Below, piece after piece: positions 1 through 5,715 of a stretch of DNA of 20,123 nucleotides (position 1 is the stretch's first letter; each line of letters starts with the position of its first letter). The stretch spans positions 1 to 20,123 of IMG/VR virus record IMGVR_UViG_3300026263_000023, one strand, 5' to 3'. This stretch comes from a virus. The position numbers and the translations under genes are program-made. The notes below the pieces were generated by a model, which was not told the DNA's origin, searched no databases, and worked only from the letters and a program-made list of their open reading frames with translations.

Positions 1-1426
1 TTTGGACAGAAACACCGAAACCAATACCAGTTGTGCTAGCTGCAGGAGTGCCATCTGCATATGCAAACATTGAAATTGAAGTATTCTCATCGATAGCAAT
101 CGATGTATATGCACCTGCCTGACCTGCAGTACCTACCTTACTAACACCCTGAGTATATTCTGTGCCAGGAGTGGCATCATTAGGACCCTCCGTAGCATCA
201 GCAGAGAATTTCAGAGGATAGTTTGTATTGGAAGAATCACTTAAATCAAACTTATAAGTGCGATCAACGTTAAGTTGTAACTGACCAATGAAGGTATGAT
301 CGGTAGCAGAAGGTCCAGTATCAGTAACGACATAACTTGTATTAATAGTTGCACTAACATTAGTTGAGAAAGCGAGTATAGCAGAGGCATTAGATGTTGC
401 ACCTGTAATTGCCTCACCTTCTTTAAAATAGTTAACCAAATAGGTGCCATTATCTGTCAACAGAGTAACGTTAACACCATCGTTATGATCAACATCAGCA
501 GTGCCGTAGATAGCACGAACCAGGGTAAGATCGTTACCGTTAACCTGATCAACAGAGCAAAGCTCGTTGTCAATTAAGACAACACCACCAGAGACAAATC
601 CAGTAGAATCAGTAACAGTTAGAGTTGTATCACCAGCAGTATAAGTTGCACCCTCGTTAATAGTAGTAACAGTAGCAGATGCTGACCATGCATTAGATGC
701 CAGACCAGCAGGAACTGTGCGAGCAGTTGTGCCCAGTCCAGAGCGAGTAACAGTTACTTGATCATTCACACTGTTAATACCAGAAGCATCGATAGTGACA
801 ACTTCAGCAGCAGCATCATCTGATGCTCCTAGAGTCACATACATGCCATCAGCAAGACCCGTTGTGCGGGAGAATGCCATAGTCGTAACACCAGTGGCAT
901 AAGGAGTAAATTCCAGATCAGCGCCCAATGTATCACCGCCACGGTAGACAGCAGTATATCCAGATGGGCTACCAGTTATAGTTTCACCACCAACAAGTAT
1001 ACCAGCAGCAGAGTCTGCTTGGTATAAGATGTTAGATACCTCTTTTACTTGTGTGTAATAGGTAACATCAGAGGTTTCCTTAAAGATATCAAGGATCTTA
1101 CCAGTAGAAGCGTTGGTAGATTCAAACTCCGAGCCAGGGATAGCATCAGCAAAGGTAAACCCAGGGACTACCGTAATTTTATATGCCGAGATCGGATTAC
1201 CCTTGGTAAATTTATAAGTAGATGCCGATCCACCATTCTCGGATTCGGGTCCATCTAGGTGCAGCACCTGATCATAGTCTCTTAGTGCCATCCGATAAGT
1301 GGCACCGCTACCAGACTGGTTGCACACGGAAACAACTGTGCTACCAGTTACAGTAGTAGGACATCTGTAGAGGACCGCATTTGCGGTGGCTCCAGGTTTT
1401 TTGGCTGCGAGTCTTCCTGCTGTCAT
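1..1426 (-). CDS. Large virion structural protein, C-terminus cut by left edge
   Basis: An open frame of 475 codons runs from ATG at 1426 to the window edge without a stop, so the protein is incomplete. It is rich in Thr, Ser, Gly, Ala and Asp with almost no Lys clusters, typical of beta-rich phage surface or fibre proteins. Residues about 178-240 and 258-322 look like two related beta modules, each ending in an 'R..(L/I)(G/Y)GT' type turn (near residues 228 and 304). Residues about 385-475 resemble a domain seen in marine phage virion proteins ('TYKFDLSDSSN...PLKFS', then 'GAYTSI'). It starts 8 bases after the stop of the fibre-like gene and probably belongs to the same late unit. The exact role (fibre, baseplate decoration or head fibre) cannot be read from the sequence. 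Confidence 0.8.
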   Translation of the reverse strand, partial: MTAGRLAAKKPGATANAVLYRCPTTVTGSTVVSVCNQSGSGATYRMALRDYDQVLHLDGPESENGGSASTYKFTKGNPISAYKITVVPGFTFADAIPGSEFESTNASTGKILDIFKETSDVTYYTQVKEVSNILYQADSAAGILVGGETITGSPSGYTAVYRGGDTLGADLEFTPYATGVTTMAFSRTTGLADGMYVTLGASDDAAAEVVTIDASGINSVNDQVTVTRSGLGTTARTVPAGLASNAWSASATVTTINEGATYTAGDTTLTVTDSTGFVSGGVVLIDNELCSVDQVNGNDLTLVRAIYGTADVDHNDGVNVTLLTDNGTYLVNYFKEGEAITGATSNASAILAFSTNVSATINTSYVVTDTGPSATDHTFIGQLQLNVDRTYKFDLSDSSNTNYPLKFSADATEGPNDATPGTEYTQGVSKVGTAGQAGAYTSIAIDENTSISMFAYADGTPAASTTGIGFGVSVQ

Positions 1427-1433
1427 TTGTTAA

Positions 1434-2771
1434 TTACCAACCTGCTTGGAAAAAGGATTGTAGTCTTAGTTGCCCACCCAACACAGGTGCGGCAAGTGCT
1501 CCACCGAAACTAATTGCAACATCACTAATGTTATTAGTAGATAGAAGTGTTGCGTCTGCGTCAGGGAATTGAATATTACGAGCACCAGTCAAGTTGCTGG
1601 CATCAATAGTCATGATGCCGTTAACGTCGTCTGGGTTATTTATCTTCGTTAACTCTAAAGTCTTATTATAAAGAGTTTGTGTCTTTCTTTCAGCAACCAA
1701 CATGTTAGATGCTGTGCCATTATTCAAAGGTGCTGCTGGATCATCATCAGGGAAACTAAACGCATAGGTTTGGTTATCTTCGATATTGGAGAGATCTAAA
1801 GAAATCTTTCTAGTATCATCGCCAATGTCAGCAAGGATTGCACCTTTGTAAATCTTATTAGTCAGTGTTTGTGACGATGCTTCACCAACTACCCTAATAT
1901 TCATATCAGGGAAGGTCACCACACGATTATTATTTAATAGTGAAGAATCAAAGATCACATACCTTGTGGGGTCATTCTCTTCATCTAGTGAAGGAGTGTT
2001 AGAGAATGTGGGGTTGACCATATTCTTATTGAAGACATTCTGGTCAGAGATGTCATCCAACAAAGTAGACTGAGTATTAGCAGCACCAAAGTCAGGCAAC
2101 TTGTAAGTGTGCTGACCAGGACTCTCCCAAGCGTCACATTCAAATTTTGCGATCTTATCAGTTGATGTAGATCCTGTGATCTGCAACTCACCGTCTTTAA
2201 TAATGATCGTCTTGTTTGTGACAGTCTGAAAAGTATCATTCGCCAGCAGAGTGGTGCTTGTGTTTGTACCTACATTAGGTAGATCGAAACGACGTGTGCC
2301 AGACTGGGTTGAGATTGTATCAACGTTAAATTGCACTCTCTTTGCAGGGTTTTGATCACCTTGCAAGAAGAATTGTGCATCAGTCTGAATGATAGGACCA
2401 TTAACAGTAAAAAATCCACTACCCTGTGGAGTCATTTCCATGCTTGACGTTGCAGATGCACTGTCAACAGCACGGACGATTAGGGTAGAGGATCCATCAG
2501 TATTTTCTCTTCTAGTATTATAGAGAGATGCTGATCCAAATGATATGCCAATCTCATTAATCGCTGACTGATATATCCCACTGTCTCGATCCAAATCAAA
2601 GGCAAGACCAGGCGCTGACGCCGATCCTGCCGTTACTCCACGAAATAATTGATTGACCTTTGCCTTACGGTTTGGAATCAGAGGGTCGGAGATAACAATA
2701 GGCAGAATTGCCTCGCCAGTGACGAGCGCATCTGCAATCGTATCTAATTGGGATATACGTTTAGTTGCCAC
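1434..2771 (-). CDS. Fibre-like virion protein with repeated 'FPD...TLTNK' motif (445 aa)
   Basis: The start is GTG at 2771, reading MATKRISQLDTI, an opening often seen in cyanophage fibre-like structural proteins. From residue about 150 to the end there are roughly five imperfect repeats. Each has an '(L/F)P(D/N)' strand, a 'TLL' or similar turn, and in most copies a '(Q)T(L/V)xNK' segment. 'LPN..TTLLA..FQTVTNK', 'LPD..STLLD..VFNK', 'FPD..QTLTNK', 'FPD..QTLYNK' and 'FPD..ATLLS' can be read in order. Such repeats build trimeric beta-structured shafts in phage fibres. A perfect TATAAATA element lies 28 bases upstream, so the gene looks like the head of a late transcript that continues into the next structural gene. 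The adhesin role is inferred; the receptor is unknown. Confidence 0.85.
   Translation of the reverse strand: MATKRISQLDTIADALVTGEAILPIVISDPLIPNRKAKVNQLFRGVTAGSASAPGLAFDLDRDSGIYQSAINEIGISFGSASLYNTRRENTDGSSTLIVRAVDSASATSSMEMTPQGSGFFTVNGPIIQTDAQFFLQGDQNPAKRVQFNVDTISTQSGTRRFDLPNVGTNTSTTLLANDTFQTVTNKTIIIKDGELQITGSTSTDKIAKFECDAWESPGQHTYKLPDFGAANTQSTLLDDISDQNVFNKNMVNPTFSNTPSLDEENDPTRYVIFDSSLLNNNRVVTFPDMNIRVVGEASSQTLTNKIYKGAILADIGDDTRKISLDLSNIEDNQTYAFSFPDDDPAAPLNNGTASNMLVAERKTQTLYNKTLELTKINNPDDVNGIMTIDASNLTGARNIQFPDADATLLSTNNISDVAISFGGALAAPVLGGQLRLQSFFQAGW
1637..1644 (-). promoter_or_regulatory. Possible late promoter (GATAAATA)
   Basis: GATAAATA on the minus strand lies inside the fibre-like gene, about 210 bases before the ATG of the next structural gene. 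It has one mismatch to TATAAATA, at the first base. It could give that gene a separate late start, but a chance match is possible. Confidence 0.35.
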
Positions 2772-2797
2772 GAAATCTCAGCACAATTGCTACATTT

Positions 2798-3184
2798 TTA
2801 TTTATAACGGTTCGATAAGTCAGGTATGTATAACTGATGCTTAGTCCGCCATAGACTATGCACATTTCTGACATTTTTCCACCCATATGCTGAATAGAAT
2901 CTGTCTTCACACTGGTCTAGGAATTCGGAAGTGCAGATACCTTTTGTCCACTGCCATTTACCTCTACCATTATATGAATACCAATCACTTCTTAATTCAA
3001 ATCCCCAGTAACAATAGTTAGGCTCGTAAGGGTCCCATGACCTACTATGGTCAAGGAGTAAACCCTTACGTCTCCTTCTATTCGCTAGGAACTTGTTGGG
3101 ATTATCTTTCCCCCCTTCTACTTTGTTTATTTGAGGAGGGAATCTATCAGAGTAGAAATGGAAACTACTTAAGGAGGTAGCCAT
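2798..3184 (-). CDS. Hypothetical protein, 128 aa, aromatic and basic
   Basis: I do not recognise a family with a known function. The protein has a basic patch near residue 36 ('NRRRRKG'), then an aromatic stretch rich in Trp and Tyr ('DPYEPNYCYWGFE', 'WYSYNGRGKWQW', 'YGWKNVRN'). It has four potential metal or disulfide residues (Cys 58, 83 and 92 plus His). There is no signal peptide or membrane segment. The start chosen at 3184 overlaps the end of the secreted HExxH gene by 20 bases, and no later in-frame ATG exists. It is the last gene of the small accessory run before the late structural genes. Confidence 0.65.
   Translation of the reverse strand: MATSLSSFHFYSDRFPPQINKVEGGKDNPNKFLANRRRRKGLLLDHSRSWDPYEPNYCYWGFELRSDWYSYNGRGKWQWTKGICTSEFLDQCEDRFYSAYGWKNVRNVHSLWRTKHQLYIPDLSNRYK
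2799..2806 (-). promoter_or_regulatory. T4-type late promoter (TATAAATA)
   Basis: The minus strand reads TATAAATA, the exact T4 late-promoter element recognised by the phage late sigma factor (gp55). It ends 28 bases before the GTG of the fibre-like gene and overlaps the stop codon of the 128-aa gene upstream. The distance gives a short leader, as expected. Confidence 0.75.
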
Positions 3185-3848
3185 TCTTAACTAACCAATC
3201 TCTAGTCATAGGAGTTGGGGGGTATGTGGTCCACATTTTACCCCTAGAACATGCTAGAAGTGCTTCCATTGTCATACCTTTAGTCTTACCTGCCCAGTAT
3301 GCTTCTTTCTCCCAAGGAATTGCAGATGGTTGAAATCTGTAGGTATCAGTAGCAATCTCTTGCCAGATCTTAGGGACTTTCTCTTCATCCATAATGATAG
3401 CAATCATACTATTGTCAATAGTACCTGCCATACAGTCTTGAGCAGCGTGCCATCCTTCATGACGCATCACACTCATCAATACATTCGGCCGACCCATGAA
3501 TGCTTTATTCAGATAGAAGTTGTTGCTTGCAGTATGATAAACACCGCGATGTCCTACTGGAAAATACTTCTCATCTGCCAAATATACTTTTACACCCACC
3601 TGATTTAATGCCATCAACATAGTGTTGAATTCACTAGCAGCAAATGTGTAACGCTCTGGATCTACATATTGAATGGAGATATCTAGAAGTGAAAAGACCT
3701 CATCGACTCCTTCAGTGCATTCTTGTAGGAGCATACACCCCATAGAATGATTAGTAAAGTATTCACTGTCTTTAAGTGGTTTAGCATTAACTGGCAACGT
3801 TGCCAATCCTAGCAGTGTTCCTGCCAGTAATACATTCCAAAATTTCAT
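3165..3848 (-). CDS. Secreted HExxH-motif protein, putative zinc metallopeptidase (227 aa)
   Basis: Residues 1-22 form a clear signal peptide: Lys2, a hydrophobic core (LLAGTLLGLATLP), then a VNA cleavage site. The mature part carries His130-Glu-Gly-Trp-His134, an exact HExxH zinc-binding and catalytic motif in 'RHEGWHAAQD'. Glu180 or Glu182 in 'PWEKEAYW' could be the third ligand, as in gluzincin-type enzymes. Cys38, Cys44, Cys139 and Cys200 could form disulfides in the periplasm. The ATG overlaps the stop of the preceding 111-aa gene (ATGA), indicating translational coupling. Protease activity is inferred from the motif and export signal. Role could be periplasmic proteolysis, envelope modification or superinfection exclusion; none is shown. 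Confidence 0.75.
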   Translation of the reverse strand: MKFWNVLLAGTLLGLATLPVNAKPLKDSEYFTNHSMGCMLLQECTEGVDEVFSLLDISIQYVDPERYTFAASEFNTMLMALNQVGVKVYLADEKYFPVGHRGVYHTASNNFYLNKAFMGRPNVLMSVMRHEGWHAAQDCMAGTIDNSMIAIIMDEEKVPKIWQEIATDTYRFQPSAIPWEKEAYWAGKTKGMTMEALLACSRGKMWTTYPPTPMTRDWLVKNGYLLK

Positions 3849-4180
3849 TCTAATAACCTGTTTAATTTACCATCGACAAATGTAAGCATCATCCTAGGGA
3901 ATGGTGCATAATGTGCATCCCACTTCGTAGGATATACTTCTATTGACTTCGTAAGAGAGTATGGTGTTACTTTACCATGCAAACCGTTGGGTACATAACC
4001 CTTAGGATCTTCTCTTGAAAAGTCCTGTGTATCACTGTAATCAACTTGAAATAGTCGTCCTGCTGGGTCTAGAAAGAAAGTACCACACCAACCGCCAAGG
4101 TCTTTTGTCTGCAAGGATCGTCTCCAAAACCCTGATCCAATGTCACAATGACATAAAATAGTGTCGTGCATATCTTTCAT
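3845..4180 (-). CDS. Hypothetical protein, 111 aa
   Basis: No function recognised. It is a small globular-looking protein with 'CHCDIGSGFWRRSLQTKDLGG' near the N-terminus, followed by a probable beta hairpin ('GTFFLDPAGRLFQVDYS') and a C-terminus ending in 'MMLTFVDGKLNRLLE'. The alternation of hydrophobic and polar residues suggests a beta sandwich or jelly-roll. The ATG at 4180 follows the preceding stop by one base (TAAT ATG) and its own stop overlaps the next ATG, so it is in a tight operon. An alternative start is Met4. Confidence 0.7.
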   Translation of the reverse strand: MKDMHDTILCHCDIGSGFWRRSLQTKDLGGWCGTFFLDPAGRLFQVDYSDTQDFSREDPKGYVPNGLHGKVTPYSLTKSIEVYPTKWDAHYAPFPRMMLTFVDGKLNRLLE

Positions 4181-4181
4181 A

Positions 4182-4667
4182 TTAAGAAAAACTCAATATT
4201 GCTCTTGGCCCAGATATCAGGGGCGCGTGATACACATATTTAGGTACATACAAGATGTCCCCTAGATCCATAAAAACTTCACCAAGACCGTCTACAGCAT
4301 AACCTATATCTCCAATAATGGGCACAATCATTACACTTACGGTATCATTGTGCCTACCAAACGTTTGAGAATTGCCACTAAATGACACATATTGATGGAA
4401 ATCTATCATCCCATACTGGTCTTTCATATGCTCCACGAGAGGACGCATACTCCGTGGAGCATAACTTCCTTCACAGATCATAGTATTCATCGGTCCTTGG
4501 TGTAAGATAACGTCTCTTGTTTCCCTAAGAATTTCTTCAGGTTTCACTTTTGGTGCAATCACCGTGAAAGTTTTTTGTAACCTGTCGTATTCCATCTTAT
4601 CAAATACGTCATCCCAAGTGATGTTACTTACATCAACTTTTCTTTTTGTTAGTGCTGCTTGCCTCAT
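4182..4667 (-). CDS. Cupin / 2OG-Fe(II) oxygenase-like protein (161 aa)
   Basis: The second half looks like a double-stranded beta-helix. His106-x-Asp108 ('GRHND') gives the HxD pair, and 'DLGDILYVPKYVYHAP' supplies the distal His147. 'GPRAILSFS' then places Arg155 where 2-oxoglutarate would be bound. The 'GD-x-LY-V/L-P...H' segment is characteristic of JmjC/cupin_8-type hydroxylases. T4-type cyanophages commonly carry several such proteins. At 161 aa it is short, and the N-terminal 60 residues match nothing I know. The start at 4667 lacks a clear ribosome binding site and overlaps the upstream 40-aa frame by 35 bases; Met25 is an alternative. Substrate unknown. Confidence 0.65.
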   Translation of the reverse strand: MRQAALTKRKVDVSNITWDDVFDKMEYDRLQKTFTVIAPKVKPEEILRETRDVILHQGPMNTMICEGSYAPRSMRPLVEHMKDQYGMIDFHQYVSFSGNSQTFGRHNDTVSVMIVPIIGDIGYAVDGLGEVFMDLGDILYVPKYVYHAPLISGPRAILSFS

Positions 4668-4755
4668 GGAGTTTTTTCACTGCTTTAATTGTTTCTGGAG
4701 TTTCTTCCCATTCCCAGGTGTCACCCTTCGTTGAGATCAATTGTTTCTTAGGCAT
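4633..4755 (-). CDS. Small protein, 40 aa, with strong ribosome binding site
   Basis: ATG at 4755 is preceded by AAGGAGGAG with about 5 bases spacing, the strongest Shine-Dalgarno sequence in the accessory run. The frame gives 40 residues: a charged peptide starting MPKKQLISTKG, with 'TWEWEETPETIKAVKK' predicted helical, ending in KKKS. It overlaps the end of the preceding gene by 8 bases and the start of the cupin-like gene by 35 bases. No family is recognised. The strong site and packing make it likely to be translated. It may also serve to couple translation into the cupin-like gene. Confidence 0.6.
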   Translation of the reverse strand: MPKKQLISTKGDTWEWEETPETIKAVKKLHEASSTNKKKS

Positions 4756-4972
4756 TTTTCTCCTCCTTTTTTGTTTTGAAGTAGAGTTTATAATATCTCT
4801 TCTTCATTTCATCAATAACGTCCATGTCTTCTTTGAAACCCATATATTTGAGATGTTGGTATGTACCTTCCATCTCACTAATGAGTAGTAAGAGACCTAC
4901 CGCTGTGACAGGTCTCCCGCCAAAGACATATGCATTCATGTCTGAAGGGTCATCAGTCAGGGACTTCTTCAT
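4748..4972 (-). CDS. Hypothetical protein, 74 aa, mostly helical
   Basis: I prefer ATG at 4972, reading MKKSLTDDPSDMNAYVFG; an in-frame TTG at 4999 would give 83 aa but overlaps the preceding gene more. The core has a short hydrophobic helix (AVGLLLLISEMEG), then a highly charged helix ending KTKKEEKNA. No function recognised. Its last codons contain the Shine-Dalgarno sequence of the following 40-aa gene. Confidence 0.6.
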   Translation of the reverse strand: MKKSLTDDPSDMNAYVFGGRPVTAVGLLLLISEMEGTYQHLKYMGFKEDMDVIDEMKKRYYKLYFKTKKEEKNA

Positions 4973-5225
4973 AATTTTCAACCCAATCACTGAGATCAAA
5001 TAAAATAGGATGACAACCTTCTAACACCAGATATTCTGATGCTTTGTAAAGATCATCCATCGTATATCCTCGTGCAGTATCTGCATCGAGTTTAACTTCT
5101 TCTAATTCGCTTAAAGAATTCGGTAACTCCTCAAATGTAAACGGTATACCTTGGATGAAATACATCTGGACTATACCTATGTCTTTCAAATGATGAAAAG
5201 AGTTTGTAATCCGAACCTTCTGCAT
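4953..5225 (-). CDS. Hypothetical protein, 90 aa, acidic
   Basis: The likely start is ATG at 5225 (MQKVRITNSFHH), four bases after the stop of the Phd-like gene (TAAGATG) with CAAGG upstream. A longer reading from 5297 would add 24 residues that overlap that gene and look non-coding. The protein has 'LPNSLSELEEVKLDADTARGYTMDDLYKASEYL', a probable mixed alpha/beta fold, and an acidic C-terminus (DLSDWVENYEEVPD). No family recognised. It sits exactly where a toxin partner of the Phd-like gene might be, but it shows no known toxin motif. Confidence 0.65.
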   Translation of the reverse strand: MQKVRITNSFHHLKDIGIVQMYFIQGIPFTFEELPNSLSELEEVKLDADTARGYTMDDLYKASEYLVLEGCHPILFDLSDWVENYEEVPD

Positions 5226-5226
5226 C

Positions 5227-5475
5227 TTAGAAACCTTGCGACATTTCTCCGAGAGACTCTGTAACGTATGCCTGCACCCCAGCGGGATCAGGCACAAATT
5301 CCTCAGGGTCTGGGATATTTATCTCAGATCCCTTTTCCTTTGTGATAATAGGTGTCATCATACAAACTCCTCCGTCATGGATGATTTTGATGGTGTGACC
5401 TCTCTCAACTAGAGAGAATACGAAGTCAAAGTTTTCTTGGACTTCTGCACAGGATAACGTAATTATGCTATTCAT
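5227..5475 (-). CDS. Phd/YefM antitoxin-like protein (82 aa)
   Basis: The first 43 residues follow the Phd/YefM pattern. A short strand 'SIITLSCAEVQENFDFVFS' corresponds to the helix-forming 'S..EAR.NL..VL' region, 'LVERGHTIKIIHDGG' to '..V..G..V.I.R.G', and 'VCMMTPI' to the strand 'AVLVP'. In that family the N-terminus dimerises and binds DNA, and a disordered C-terminus wraps the toxin. Here the C-terminus is acidic and Pro-rich ('PDPEEFVPDPAGV'), compatible with a disordered tail. The start overlaps the preceding stop (ATGA). No Doc, YoeB or PIN toxin is visible nearby, so it may be an orphan antitoxin or a repurposed DNA-binding protein. Homology is judged by eye. Confidence 0.5.
   Translation of the reverse strand: MNSIITLSCAEVQENFDFVFSLVERGHTIKIIHDGGVCMMTPIITKEKGSEINIPDPEEFVPDPAGVQAYVTESLGEMSQGF
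5316..5323 (-). promoter_or_regulatory. Possible late promoter (GATAAATA)
   Basis: GATAAATA on the minus strand, inside the Phd-like gene, lies about 90 bases before the ATG of the 90-aa gene. It has one mismatch to the T4 late element. It could let the downstream accessory genes be expressed late as well as early. Confidence 0.35.
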
Positions 5476-5663
5476 GCGAGATAAGTGATTAGATCTTCAG
5501 GAAGGGTTTTGTTGAATTCAGCGATAGTCTCATAGAATCCTTCGGCACCCTCTTCATCAAACTTCCATTTGATAACTTCGTCCACACCCTCACTATCGAT
5601 CATTTTGATGGAGCGTTTAGAGATGGTAACCCAGATGTGCTCAAGGTAGGTTTCGGTTTCCAT
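5472..5663 (-). CDS. Hypothetical protein, 63 aa
   Basis: ATG at 5663 opens METETYLEHIWVTISKRSIKMIDSEG, with one or two strands followed by an amphipathic helix ('GFYETIAEFNKTLPEDLITYLA'). No function recognised. It is the first gene after the spike gene and the first behind the sigma-70-like promoter at 5687-5715. The protein resembles small acidic regulators in size and charge only. Confidence 0.65.
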   Translation of the reverse strand: METETYLEHIWVTISKRSIKMIDSEGVDEVIKWKFDEEGAEGFYETIAEFNKTLPEDLITYLA

Positions 5664-5686
5664 GGAAGCATGATGAAGACTCCCAT

Positions 5687-5715
5687 ATCATACATCAATT
5701 CAGCAGCAATGGCAA
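5687..5715 (-). promoter_or_regulatory. Sigma-70-like promoter TTGCCA-17-TATGAT before the accessory genes
   Basis: On the minus strand TTGCCA (5715-5710) and TATGAT (5692-5687) are separated by exactly 17 bases. Each hexamer has one mismatch to consensus. The predicted start, near 5680, gives a leader of about 17 bases before the 63-aa gene. The element overlaps the end of the spike gene, so the accessory run could be transcribed by host polymerase independently of the late block. Confidence 0.55.

Noticed and set aside
3387-3420. TTGACA on the minus strand near 3410-3420 as a promoter
   Set aside because: No acceptable -10 hexamer at 16-18 bases and no gene start shortly downstream; it lies inside the HExxH gene.
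5664-5694. Terminator after the spike gene
   Set aside because: No GC-rich hairpin with a T run is visible; the bases fit the promoter and leader of the next gene.
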